Source: Prevotella sp. UBA7764
GTDB lineage: Bacteria > Bacteroidota > Bacteroidia > Bacteroidales > Bacteroidaceae
Assembly (NCBI GenBank): GCA_002481295.1
Contig: DLDU01000065.1
Coordinates: forward strand, 1 to 32,380
Reading direction: 5' to 3'
DNA: 32,380 bases
This document shows positions 22,722-31,036 of the stretch, piece after piece. The notes beneath the pieces were generated by a model. The model did not search any database. It was not told the DNA's origin and saw only the letters and a program-made list of their open reading frames with translations. The position numbers and the translations under genes were made by a program. Each line of letters begins with the position of its first letter. Positions within the stretch are counted from its first letter, which is position 1.

Positions 22722-24017
22722 ATGGAACAGCTATTGCACTACTGCTGGAAGCACAGGCTCTTCCCACTACAACAACTCAAGACCACCAGCGGACAAGACG
22801 TGGAGGTCATTGATCCGGGACTGCACAACCGAAATGCGGGTCCCGACTTCTTCAACGCTAAGGTGAAGATCGACGGCACGCTGTGGGTGGGAAACGTGGA
22901 GATCCACGACAAGTCGTCGGACTGGTATCTCCACGGACACGAGAAGGATGACCATTATAATAATGTGGTGCTGCACGTCACGGGGAAGGCTGACACTGAG
23001 GTGAAGACCGCCAATGGCGATGTACTGCCGCAATTGGAGATGGAAGTGCCCGAGACGGTGGAAAGACACTACCAAGAGCTGTTGCAGGAAGACCAATACC
23101 CGCCCTGCTATCGCATCATTCCGCAGCTATCACGGCTGACCGTTCACTCGTGGATGAGCGCGCTACAGACAGAGCGCCTCGAACAGAAGACAGAGAAGAT
23201 ACGCCAGCGCGTCGCCATTGCCAACGGCTCCTGGGAGCAGGCTTACTTCGTCACACTGGCGCGAAGCTTCGGTTTCAGCATCAACAGCGAGGCGTTTGAG
23301 CAGTGGGCACTACACGTGCCACTGCATGACGTGGACCACCACCGCAACGATCTCTTCCAGATTGAGGCAATCTTTATGGGGCAGGCGGGAATGCTCAACA
23401 CCGACGACATGCCGCAACGACACAGAAAGCAAGCTGAGGAAGACGAGTACTTTCAAAGGCTGAGACACGAATATCTCTATCTCGCTCATAAGTTTTCGTT
23501 GGAGCCCATCAGTGGACAGCGATGGCGCTTCCTAAGGCTGAGACCACAGAACTTCCCAACGATACGCATCTCACAACTGGCCAACCTCTATTATCATCGC
23601 CGGACAGGACTGAGCCAACTCGTCGACTGCAAGACGCTGAAAGAGGTGCAACAGCTCTTCGACACCGAGGCGACACCCTACTGGGAAACACATTATACCT
23701 TCGGAACGGAAAGCAAAAAGGCTGAAAAACGACTGTCGAAAGACTCTGTCACCGTGTTGACGATCAACACGGTGGTGCCCATGCTCTTCGCTTACGGCAG
23801 ACACAAAGAGGACGACAGGCTCTGCGACCGCGCCTTCGACTTCCTGGAGGAGCTCAAAGCTGAGGATAACCATATCGTCAGAATGTGGAAACAATGCGGG
23901 CTCGACGTAGAAAACGCCGGTGACTCTCAGGCTCTCATCCAACTGAAAAACGAATACTGCGACCGCAAGGACTGCCTTCGCTGCCGATTCGGATACGAAT
24001 ACCTGAGAAATGTATAA
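22722..24017 (+). CDS. DUF2851 family protein
   Basis: This 431-residue protein starts at the ATG giving MEQLLHYCWKHRLFPL, the usual family N-terminus. The frame stays open 16 codons further to a TTG at 22674, judged less likely. The family signature is near the N-terminus: NAGPDFFNAKVKIDG, LWVGNVEIHDKSSDWYLHGH and HYNNVVLHV. A conserved acidic/histidine pattern of this kind resembles nuclease-like folds, but I know of no demonstrated function. The C-terminus carries a cysteine knuckle YCDRKDCLRCRFG (C-x4-C-x2-C) that may bind metal. The protein is cytosolic by sequence. It lies upstream of a thioesterase and dprA on the same strand. Confidence 0.9.
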   Translation: MEQLLHYCWKHRLFPLQQLKTTSGQDVEVIDPGLHNRNAGPDFFNAKVKIDGTLWVGNVEIHDKSSDWYLHGHEKDDHYNNVVLHVTGKADTEVKTANGDVLPQLEMEVPETVERHYQELLQEDQYPPCYRIIPQLSRLTVHSWMSALQTERLEQKTEKIRQRVAIANGSWEQAYFVTLARSFGFSINSEAFEQWALHVPLHDVDHHRNDLFQIEAIFMGQAGMLNTDDMPQRHRKQAEEDEYFQRLRHEYLYLAHKFSLEPISGQRWRFLRLRPQNFPTIRISQLANLYYHRRTGLSQLVDCKTLKEVQQLFDTEATPYWETHYTFGTESKKAEKRLSKDSVTVLTINTVVPMLFAYGRHKEDDRLCDRAFDFLEELKAEDNHIVRMWKQCGLDVENAGDSQALIQLKNEYCDRKDCLRCRFGYEYLRNV

Positions 24018-24061
24018 TGTATAGTGTATAAATAAAAATGAATAAATATCACGCAACACTC

Positions 24062-24520
24062 ATGAAGTCTTATCTCTTCGAAACCCGTATGGAGGTGCGC
24101 GACTACGAATGCGACATCGAGGGTATCGTCAACAACGCCAACTATCTCCACTATACCGAACATACGCGCCACCGCTTTCTCCGTGCCCTCGGCGTGAGCT
24201 TTGCCGACCTGCACGAAAAGGGCGTGGACGCTGTCGTGGCAAGGATGCAACTGCAATTCAAGCGACCACTGAAATGCGACGATGAGTTTCGCTCGTGCCT
24301 CAACCTTCATAAGGAGGGTGTGCGCTATGTCTTTGAGCACGATATCTACCGTGCTTCCAACAACGCTCTCTGTTTCCATGCCGACACGGAACTGGTCACG
24401 CTCATCAACGGACGCCTCGGCGTGAGCAAGGACTACGACGATGCCTTTCTTCCTGTCATTGAGCGATTTGAAAAAGACGGCACGCCCCTCACTGCTGCTG
24501 ACAACAATGTCTGTAAATAG
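24062..24520 (+). CDS. Acyl-CoA thioesterase, 4HBT/YbgC-like hotdog fold
   Basis: The start is set at ATG 24062 (MKSYLFETRMEVRDYECDIEG), the usual family N-terminus. An ATG eight codons earlier (24038) is possible. The product is about 152 residues. The motif YECDIEGIVNNANYLHYTEH corresponds to the 4-hydroxybenzoyl-CoA thioesterase signature, with D in the catalytic loop and N-N-A-x-Y/H following. It should hydrolyse a thioester of CoA or a related acyl carrier; the natural substrate cannot be read from the sequence. It lies 44 bp after DUF2851 and 15 bp before dprA and is probably cotranscribed with them. Confidence 0.9.
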   Translation: MKSYLFETRMEVRDYECDIEGIVNNANYLHYTEHTRHRFLRALGVSFADLHEKGVDAVVARMQLQFKRPLKCDDEFRSCLNLHKEGVRYVFEHDIYRASNNALCFHADTELVTLINGRLGVSKDYDDAFLPVIERFEKDGTPLTAADNNVCK

Positions 24521-24535
24521 CCTTTTTTCCTAAGC

Positions 24536-25666
24536 ATGATCACTGAAGAGGAACTCATCAACACCATCATCCTGACACGTCTCAGCTACTTCCATCTCAA
24601 CACGATGGTGGAACTCTATAAACAACTGGGCTCCGCCACTGAGATCATCCGGCAACGCGATCATCTCAAGACAACCTTTCCCGGACTGCCTCATCGCATT
24701 GCCGATGACCTGATGGATGCCGAAAGCATGAGGCCAAGAGCCGTGGAGGAACTGGCCTATTGCAGGGAGCACGACATACAGATGCTCTGCCTCAACGACA
24801 CGAACTACCCCAAGCGACTCACCGAATGCACAGATCCGCCACTCATGCTCTTCTACAAGGGACGGGCTGACCTCAACCGGCAACATGTCATCGCGGTGGT
24901 CGGCACACGCCACTGCACCACCTATGGACAGGATCTCATCCGTAACTTCCTCGCAGACCTGAGCCGGCTGTGTCCAGACACGCTGATTGTCAGCGGACTG
25001 GCATACGGTGTTGACATCCATGCGCACCGCAATGCGCTGGAAAACAATATGGACACGGTAGGCGTGCTCGCCCATGGTCTCGACGAGCTCTACCCGCCGC
25101 GGCACCGCGACACAGCCAACGAGATGGTCTTCCATGGCGGTCTGCTCACGGAATATATGACGCACACAAAGATCGATAAGCTCAACTTCGTGCGCCGAAA
25201 CCGCATCACGGCAGGCCTCAGCGACGCCACCATTGTGGTGGAAAGCGCTGAAAAAGGCGGAGGACTCATCACCGCACGCATCTCAAGAGAGTACAACCGT
25301 GACGTCTTTGCTTTCCCCGGACCGGTAGGCGCGCCCTACAGTGAAGGTTGCAACCACCTGATCCGGGACAACGGAGCCGCGCTGATCACCTCGGCAGTAG
25401 ACTTCGTCAAGGCCATGGGATGGCAAGACGAACTGCAAATCAACCAAATGAGAAAGGCAGGAATAGAGCGACAGATGTTCCCGGAACTCGATGAGGAGGA
25501 GCAAAAAATCACCACGCTGCTGCAAGCACAAAACGATCTGCCCGCCAACATCATCGCCGTAAAAACGGCACTGAATATCGGTACGATACAGGCAAAGCTG
25601 TTCTCTTTGGAGATGAAAGGAGTCGTCAAGCCGTATGCAGGAGGATTCTATCACTTGCTGAAATAG
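24536..25666 (+). CDS. dprA: DNA processing protein DprA
   Basis: This 376-residue protein binds incoming single-stranded DNA during natural transformation and loads RecA. An N-terminal helical segment (1-60) precedes the Rossmann-like core: VIAVVGTRHCTTYG (118-131), VSGLAYGVDIHAH (152-164), GLDELYPPRH (181-190), RRNRITAGLSD (220-230), ESAEKGGGLITAR (236-248) and FAFPGPVGAP (258-267). A C-terminal winged-helix-like DprA domain (about 320-376) ends FYHLLK. All core motifs are intact. DprA and ComEC-type proteins are common in Bacteroidota even where competence has not been shown. It lies 15 bp after the thioesterase. Confidence 0.96.
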   Translation: MITEEELINTIILTRLSYFHLNTMVELYKQLGSATEIIRQRDHLKTTFPGLPHRIADDLMDAESMRPRAVEELAYCREHDIQMLCLNDTNYPKRLTECTDPPLMLFYKGRADLNRQHVIAVVGTRHCTTYGQDLIRNFLADLSRLCPDTLIVSGLAYGVDIHAHRNALENNMDTVGVLAHGLDELYPPRHRDTANEMVFHGGLLTEYMTHTKIDKLNFVRRNRITAGLSDATIVVESAEKGGGLITARISREYNRDVFAFPGPVGAPYSEGCNHLIRDNGAALITSAVDFVKAMGWQDELQINQMRKAGIERQMFPELDEEEQKITTLLQAQNDLPANIIAVKTALNIGTIQAKLFSLEMKGVVKPYAGGFYHLLK

Positions 25667-25686
25667 GTTTTCCCACTTTTTTTCGC

Positions 25687-25694
25687 TACCTTTG
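25687..25694 (+). promoter_or_regulatory. Bacteroidota -7 box for dus
   Basis: TACCTTTG (TAnnTTTG) ends only 9 bp before the dus ATG at 25704. With the usual 5-8-nt distance to the start site, the transcript would begin at or within a few bases of the start codon. Confidence 0.55.
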
Positions 25695-25703
25695 CACTCA
25701 TAT

Positions 25704-26756
25704 ATGAAGATAGGAAACATTGACTTCGGTGAACGTCCGCTCTTCCTCGCTCCTATGGAAGACGTGACGGACGTAGGCTTCCGTATGCTCTGCAAACGGT
25801 TTGGGGCAGCGATGGTCTACACTGAGTTTGTATCTGCCGACGCTATCATCCGTAGCATCAAGTCCACTCTCGACAAGATGCACATCAATGATGAGGAGCG
25901 GCCGGTAGGCATTCAGATCTATGGAAAAGACGTGGACTCGATGGTCGAGGCGGCTAAAATAGTGGAATCGGTGCACCCCGACATCATCGACATCAACTTT
26001 GGATGCCCGGTGAAAAAGGTGGCCGGAAAAGGTGCGGGAGCGGGGATGCTCAAGAACATTCCGCTCTTGCTTGACATCACAAGAGAGGTTGTCAAAGCCG
26101 TAAAAACACCGGTAACCGTGAAGACGCGACTGGGATGGGACAAAGAAAACCTGATCATCACGGACTTAGCTGAACAGTTGCAGGACTGCGGCATTCAGGC
26201 TCTGACCATTCACGGACGTACGCGCAGCCAGATGTATACCGGCAATGCTGACTGGACCTTGATAAAAGCGGTGAAAGACAACCCGCGTATTCATATCCCA
26301 ATCATTGGCAATGGTGACATCACCACACCACAGGAGGCGGAAGAGGCCTTTGACAACTATGGTGTAGACGCCGTGATGGTGGGACGGGCTACCTTTGGTC
26401 ATCCTTGGATATTCCAAGAGATGCGGCAATATATCGACGCGGAGAAGACACGCCGGGAGGAAGGCACGCCTGCAGCACCCGTTGCCCTGACCATAGACGA
26501 CAAGATCGACATCCTGGAAGAACAGCTGCGCATCAATGTGGAACGCATTGACGAGTACCGCGGTATTCTCCATACTCGCCGTCATCTGGCCGCTTCCCCG
26601 ATCTTCAAGGGCATTCCCAACTTCCGACAGACGCGCATCGCCATGCTCAGAGCAGAGACTGTCGAGGCCCTTACCGACATCCTTGAGCAGTGCCGCGCCT
26701 TCTTGAAAAGCAGCGAAAAAGCACAAGCGGAGAGCAGCGGACAAGCGCAAGCGTAG
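25704..26756 (+). CDS. dus: tRNA-dihydrouridine synthase
   Basis: This 350-residue flavin-dependent TIM-barrel enzyme reduces specific uridines in tRNA to dihydrouridine. Starting at ATG 25704, LAPMEDVTDVGFR (15-27) is the FMN-binding strand. The catalytic cysteine is C101 in DINFGCPVKKV. HGRTRSQMYTG and the phosphate-binding GNGDI and MVGRATFGHPWIF motifs follow. The frame extends four codons upstream to a TTG that overlaps the -7 box, so ATG is preferred. The last dozen residues (SSEKAQAESSGQAQA) are encoded by a short tandem repeat that continues past the stop and look like a recent extension. The subfamily (DusA, B or C) was not resolved. Confidence 0.94.
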   Translation: MKIGNIDFGERPLFLAPMEDVTDVGFRMLCKRFGAAMVYTEFVSADAIIRSIKSTLDKMHINDEERPVGIQIYGKDVDSMVEAAKIVESVHPDIIDINFGCPVKKVAGKGAGAGMLKNIPLLLDITREVVKAVKTPVTVKTRLGWDKENLIITDLAEQLQDCGIQALTIHGRTRSQMYTGNADWTLIKAVKDNPRIHIPIIGNGDITTPQEAEEAFDNYGVDAVMVGRATFGHPWIFQEMRQYIDAEKTRREEGTPAAPVALTIDDKIDILEEQLRINVERIDEYRGILHTRRHLAASPIFKGIPNFRQTRIAMLRAETVEALTDILEQCRAFLKSSEKAQAESSGQAQA

Positions 26757-26780
26757 AGCGGCAAAGCACAAGCGGAGAGC
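26718..26780 (+). repeat. Imperfect repeat spanning the dus stop codon
   Basis: AAAGCACAAGCGGAGAGC occurs at 26718-26735 and 26763-26780 (45 bp apart), with a diverged copy near 26741. The repeats cover the last dus codons and the first part of the dus-ruvB gap. The rest of the gap has a GGCTGC-tgt-GCAGCC hairpin (26857-26871). Confidence 0.7.
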
Positions 26781-26918
26781 GGGGAAAAAAGACGAAGAGC
26801 GAAGCCCAAAGCACTGCAACCCCGTCTGTCCCTCACTATCGCTGGGTTTCGTAAGTGGCTGCTGTGCAGCCGCCCCCCTCCTCGTCCCTTTTAACAAACA
26901 AGCAATCATCAACAAACA

Positions 26919-27950
26919 ATGGCAGAAGACTTTGACATACATGAGGAAAAGCTCTCCTCAACAGAGAAAGAATTCGAGAATGCGCTGAGGCCCCTGCACT
27001 TCGACGACTTCAACGGTCAGCAGAAGGTAGTGGACAACCTGCGCATCTTCGTCGAGGCAGCCAAATACCGAGGCGAGCCTCTCGACCACACACTTCTCTA
27101 TGGTCCTCCTGGCCTGGGAAAGACGACGTTGAGCAATATCATCGCCAACGAGCTCGGCGTAGGATTCAAGATTACTTCCGGTCCCGTCCTTGACAAGCCG
27201 GGAGATCTGGCCGGAATCCTCACCTCGCTGGAACCCAACGACGTGCTCTTCATCGACGAGATCCATCGACTGCAGCCCGTCGTGGAGGAATATCTCTACT
27301 CCGCCATGGAGGACTATCGCATTGACATCATGATCGACAAAGGGCCGTCGGCAAGAAGCATACAGATCGATCTGAATCCCTTCACGCTCATAGGAGCCAC
27401 CACGCGCTCCGGTATGCTCACTGCACCTTTGCGTGCCCGCTTTGGCATTAACATGCACTTGGAGTACTACGACCCGGAAACTCTGAAGAAAATCATCAAG
27501 CGTTCGGCTATGCTACTCAAAGTGCCTATCGAAGACGATGCCGCCATGGAGATCGCACGGCGCAGCCGTGGCACGCCACGTATTGCCAATGGACTGTTGC
27601 GACGCGTGCGTGACTTCGCACAAGTGAAGGGCAACGGCACCATCACCTCCGCCATCGCACAGCTGTCGTTGGGCGCGCTGAACATCGACTCCTACGGTCT
27701 TGACGAGATCGACAATAAGATCCTACTGACAATCATCGACAAGTTTCGTGGTGGACCTGTCGGTGTCTCTACCATTGCCACTGCCATCGGCGAGGATGCC
27801 GACACGGTGGAGGAGGTCTATGAGCCGTTCCTGATCATGGAGGGATTTATCAAGCGTACGCCACGCGGACGCATGGCGACAGCACTGGCTTACGAGCACT
27901 TAGGCAGAAATATTCGCACGGCAAACCCAATGCAGCCTGAACTGTTCTGA
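26919..27950 (+). CDS. ruvB: Holliday junction branch migration helicase RuvB
   Basis: This 343-residue AAA+ motor of the RuvAB complex drives branch migration of Holliday junctions in recombination and repair. The N-terminal [19 protein letters not shown] leads into Walker [10 protein letters not shown] (62-70), Walker [10 protein letters not shown] (110-118), sensor 1 [10 protein letters not shown] and the arginine-finger segment LRARFG. The C-terminal winged helix contains [20 protein letters not shown] and RTPRGR. Length and motifs are fully normal. It starts 162 bp after dus. ruvA and ruvC are not in the window. Confidence 0.98.
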   Translation: MAEDFDIHEEKLSSTEKEFENALRPLHFDDFNGQQKVVDNLRIFVEAAKYRGEPLDHTLLYGPPGLGKTTLSNIIANELGVGFKITSGPVLDKPGDLAGILTSLEPNDVLFIDEIHRLQPVVEEYLYSAMEDYRIDIMIDKGPSARSIQIDLNPFTLIGATTRSGMLTAPLRARFGINMHLEYYDPETLKKIIKRSAMLLKVPIEDDAAMEIARRSRGTPRIANGLLRRVRDFAQVKGNGTITSAIAQLSLGALNIDSYGLDEIDNKILLTIIDKFRGGPVGVSTIATAIGEDADTVEEVYEPFLIMEGFIKRTPRGRMATALAYEHLGRNIRTANPMQPELF

Positions 27951-27971
27951 ATTGAAATAGAAATGGGAACT

Positions 27972-28042
27972 TATTATATAAGAAGTTGACTCATTATTAT
28001 CGTGAAGGGTACCTATTATATATAAAGGAGTTGACTCATTAT
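27972..28042 (+). repeat. Two copies of a 26-29-bp repeat between ruvB and the S41 protease
   Basis: TATTATATA...AGTTGACTCATTAT occurs at 27972-27997 and, with a 3-bp expansion, at 28014-28042. The 14-bp core AGTTGACTCATTAT is identical at 27984 and 28029 (45 bp apart). A partial GAGTTGA follows near 28054. Confidence 0.75.
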
Positions 28043-28160
28043 ATGCAAGGAACGAGTTGAAAAAATACGAGAACTGAACTTGGATACGTCAAGTAGCCAC
28101 TCATATTATTTTAAGGAAAATATTTAAAAGAAAGACCGTTTAGATTTACATAAAAGCAGA

Positions 28161-29762
28161 ATGATGAGAATCAAAAAATACTTTATGACGCTGGCATTGG
28201 GCCTCTCGATGCTCTGTCCTGTGGCAGTGCAGGCTCAACGTATGCAGATCAATTTCGGACCGAACAGTCCTTTGCGCAAACTGCAAATAGCAGAGATGGC
28301 AATCAGCAATCTCTATGTCGACTCTGTCAACGAACAGAAACTCGTTGAGGACGGCATCCGAGGCATGCTGGAAAAGCTCGACCCGCACTCCTCCTACTCG
28401 TCCGCCAAAGAAGCCAAAGCACTCTCAGAGTCGCTCAACGGCTCGTTTGAGGGCATCGGCGTGCAGTTCAACATCCAAGCTGACACCCTGCTGGTCATAC
28501 AACCCGTGTCGAAAGGCCCGTCGGAAAAAGTGGGCATCATGGCCGGCGACCGCATCGTCAGCGTCAACGACACAGCAATTGCAGGCGTGAAAATGCCGCA
28601 GGAGGAGATCATGAAGCGGCTGCGTGGCCCTAAGGGCACTCATGTGAAGCTCGGAATTGTACGTCGTGGCATCGCCGGAACGCTGTTTTTCGACGTCGTC
28701 AGAGACAAGATCCCAGTGAAAACCCTGGATGCCTTCTATATGATCGAGCCACACGTGGGATATATCCGCATCGGTAGCTTCGGTGCCACCACCTACGATG
28801 AGTTTATGGCAGCGGTAAAGACGCTGAAAGGCCAAGGCATGAAAGACTTGATACTGGACTTGGAAGAGAACGGTGGAGGCTATCTGAATGCCGCCGTGGA
28901 CATCGCCAACGAGTTCTTGAAAAAGAACGATCTGATCGTCTACACGATAGGCCGACGGGTGCCCAGAGAGGAATACAGGGCGAAAGGCAACGGACAGCTC
29001 CTGGACGGAAAGGTGATTGTACTCGTCAACGAGTTCACAGCCTCAGCAGCAGAGATCGTCACAGGTGCCATACAAGACCAGGATCGCGGCAAGGTCGTCG
29101 GCCGACGCAGCTTCGGCAAAGGCCTTGTGCAGCGCCCGATCCCCTTTGCTGACGGTAGCATGATGCGTCTGACCATCGCTCACTACTACACTCCCTCAGG
29201 CCGTTGCATCCAAAAACCCTATAAAAAAGGGGATTTGAAGGACTATGAGATGGAACTGGATGACCGCTACAAACATGGGGAGCTCTATTCAGTCGACAGC
29301 ATTCATTTTGCCGATTCACTGAAATTCTACACTCTCCGCAAGCACCGCACCGTGTATGGCGGCGGTGGCATCATGCCAGACTACTTCGTGCCGCTCGACA
29401 CAACATTGTACACACGCCTTCACAGACAGCTGATGGCGAAAGGAATCGTCATCAAGCATAACCTGAAATACGTTGACGATAACCGCAAGGAACTGAAGAG
29501 ACGCTATCAACTCTTCAGTGATTTCCTGCAGCACTACACGGTGCCACAGACACTCATCGACAGTATCCTCGCAGACGGCAAGAAGCAGAAGATTGAGCCA
29601 AAAGACAACAAAGAACTCCAACAAACGCTTCCTTATCTCAAAACACAGCTAAAAGCACTCGTCGCAAGGGATCTCTGGGATATGAATGAATACTTTCAGA
29701 TAATCAACGAAAAAAACAAAATTATCAGCAAAGCACTGCAAATAATAAGCAAAGAACAGTAA
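28161..29762 (+). CDS. S41 family C-terminal processing protease
   Basis: This 533-residue CtpA/Prc-like serine protease is exported by a signal peptide (core LALGLSMLCPVAVQA). It has an N-terminal helical cap (about 35-90), a PDZ domain (about 95-180, SFEGIGVQFN to VVRDKIPV) and the protease core. GYIRIGSFG is at 200-208 and LDLEENGGGYL at 232-242. The nucleophile is S295 in NEFTASAAEIV and the base is K320 in GRRSFGKGLVQ. The dyad is intact. C-terminal extensions beyond 400 resemble other Bacteroidota S41 proteins. It should trim envelope proteins in the periplasm; the substrate is unknown. In related genomes this gene is often near coaD and parE, as here. Confidence 0.94.
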   Translation: MMRIKKYFMTLALGLSMLCPVAVQAQRMQINFGPNSPLRKLQIAEMAISNLYVDSVNEQKLVEDGIRGMLEKLDPHSSYSSAKEAKALSESLNGSFEGIGVQFNIQADTLLVIQPVSKGPSEKVGIMAGDRIVSVNDTAIAGVKMPQEEIMKRLRGPKGTHVKLGIVRRGIAGTLFFDVVRDKIPVKTLDAFYMIEPHVGYIRIGSFGATTYDEFMAAVKTLKGQGMKDLILDLEENGGGYLNAAVDIANEFLKKNDLIVYTIGRRVPREEYRAKGNGQLLDGKVIVLVNEFTASAAEIVTGAIQDQDRGKVVGRRSFGKGLVQRPIPFADGSMMRLTIAHYYTPSGRCIQKPYKKGDLKDYEMELDDRYKHGELYSVDSIHFADSLKFYTLRKHRTVYGGGGIMPDYFVPLDTTLYTRLHRQLMAKGIVIKHNLKYVDDNRKELKRRYQLFSDFLQHYTVPQTLIDSILADGKKQKIEPKDNKELQQTLPYLKTQLKALVARDLWDMNEYFQIINEKNKIISKALQIISKEQ

Positions 29763-29914
29763 CATACTGTCAACAATGTTTAAAACTATGTCTCAATCAT
29801 TCACAATTTAAACATCATGTGCTGTTTTGAGAGAACAACAGGTATAAAATCGTTGGTGGATAATTATTTAATGATTAAATTTGCTACATTAAATAACTAT
29901 ATAAAACAACGATT

Positions 29915-30262
29915 ATGCCAAACCCGATTGACCTCGACGAGGCTCTCTTCCAGCGCATTGAATATTATATTGTCCATGAGAAGATGTTCCTCCAGCCACG
30001 CCTCTCGCGTGAAGATGTGACGAATCGGGTGTATGTGCCCAGAAACAAGTTTGGTCAGCTCTTCGTCCGCTTTGCAGGCACCAACTTTGTCAACTACGTC
30101 AACAACCTCCGGCTGGACTATGCCGTGAAGTTGCTCAAAGAGCATCAAGAATACTCTGTTGAAGCCGTAGCACGCGAATGTGGCATCCCAGCACCACAGA
30201 CGTTCTATCGGATCTTCGTAAAGAAATACGGCATGACACCCACAGAATACAGAAAGAAATAA
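29915..30262 (+). CDS. Small AraC-type DNA-binding regulator
   Basis: This 115-residue protein is essentially only the AraC DNA-binding module. The first helix-turn-helix (about 30-75: LSREDVTNRVYVPRNKFGQLFVRFAG, then NYVNNLRLDYAVKLLKE) and the second (about 80-110: YSVEAVARECGIPAPQTFYRIFVKKYGMTPTEYR) are both visible. It has no sensor domain, so its signal is unknown; similar stand-alone or phosphorelay-linked modules occur in Bacteroidota. It lies 152 bp after the S41 protease, is probably monocistronic, and has a terminator immediately downstream. Confidence 0.88.
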   Translation: MPNPIDLDEALFQRIEYYIVHEKMFLQPRLSREDVTNRVYVPRNKFGQLFVRFAGTNFVNYVNNLRLDYAVKLLKEHQEYSVEAVARECGIPAPQTFYRIFVKKYGMTPTEYRKK

Positions 30263-30269
30263 CAAAAGT

Positions 30270-30305
30270 GCCCCGCTCTCCAAATAGGAATGCGGGGCTC
30301 TTTCT
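30270..30305 (+). terminator. Rho-independent terminator after the AraC-type gene
   Basis: GCCCCGC (30270-30276) pairs with GCGGGGC (30292-30298), followed by TCTTTCT. It lies 8 bp after the stop codon. Confidence 0.85.
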
Positions 30306-30477
30306 ATATGAATGAGACGGAGAAATCAGCGTTAGATCATACGCTATAAAACCGACACAAACGTGCCATAGAACCTTTATAGACGCGCTGTAAAGCTATA
30401 AACGCTATGCAATAAAGACTCTGCTGGCTTACTGGGAAACAGCAAGGGAGAAGTAAGCTGAGCGAGCCGATACATTG

Positions 30478-30903
30478 TCAACCCAGATACGTAGGAAGCA
30501 TGGCCAAAGCCTTGTCCTCATTGGCTTCCATGATCTCGCGCTCACCAGGCCCTTTGTCGTTGATGCCACAGAGATGCAGAATGCCATGAATAATGACGCG
30601 ATGCAACTCATCATCGTAGGCCTTGCCAAACTGCTCAGCATTGCTGCGCACCGTGTCCAGCGAGATGACGATGTCACCATTGATTACATCACCCTCGTCA
30701 TAGTCAAACGTGATGATGTCGGTGTAGTAGTCATGGCCAAGATACTGGTTGTTGACCTCAAGAATCTTCTCGTCGCTGACAAACATATAGCCGATCTCTC
30801 CTACACGTCGGCCATAGGTGGCTGCTACTGCTTTGATCCAAGCCGTGGTAGAACGATGATTGAACTCCGGCATCTTCACGCCGTCTGACTGATAACTAAT
30901 CAT
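30478..30903 (-). CDS. ybeY: Endoribonuclease YbeY
   Basis: This 141-residue, metal-dependent RNase matures the 16S rRNA 3' end and takes part in ribosome quality control. The core strand YMFVSDEKILEVNNQYLGHDYYTDIITFDY is the family signature. The metal site is HGILHLCGINDKGPGE, with two histidines kept and D in place of the third histidine of H-G-x-L-H-L-x-G-x-x-H. Aspartate at this place is common in Bacteroidota sequences as I recall them. It lies downstream of coaD across a repeat-bearing 133-bp gap and may have its own promoter. Confidence 0.93.
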   Translation of the reverse strand: MISYQSDGVKMPEFNHRSTTAWIKAVAATYGRRVGEIGYMFVSDEKILEVNNQYLGHDYYTDIITFDYDEGDVINGDIVISLDTVRSNAEQFGKAYDDELHRVIIHGILHLCGINDKGPGEREIMEANEDKALAMLPTYLG

Positions 30904-30931
30904 ATTGTTGTGGATTAAAAGTCTAAATAAC

Positions 30932-30997
30932 CTAAGAACACTCGTGATTTATTCTAAAAACACCTATGATTTATTCTAAGAACACCTATTATATATA
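30932..30997 (-). repeat. Three perfect-phase 22-bp tandem repeats between coaD and ybeY
   Basis: Units at 30932-30953, 30954-30975 and 30976-30997 share CTAA(G/A)AACAC followed by a variable TATGATTTATT. The third unit ends in TATTATATATA instead. They lie in the leader of ybeY (minus strand) if that gene is transcribed from this gap. Confidence 0.85.
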
Positions 30998-31036
30998 GAG
31001 CCCGTAACTCAAGCGTCTTGCGACCTTCTAAGCGTC

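Noticed and set aside
30478..30903. YbeY with aspartate for the third zinc-ligand histidine, considered as a defective enzyme
   Set aside because: This substitution is, as I recall, usual in Bacteroidota YbeY and the rest of the site is intact.
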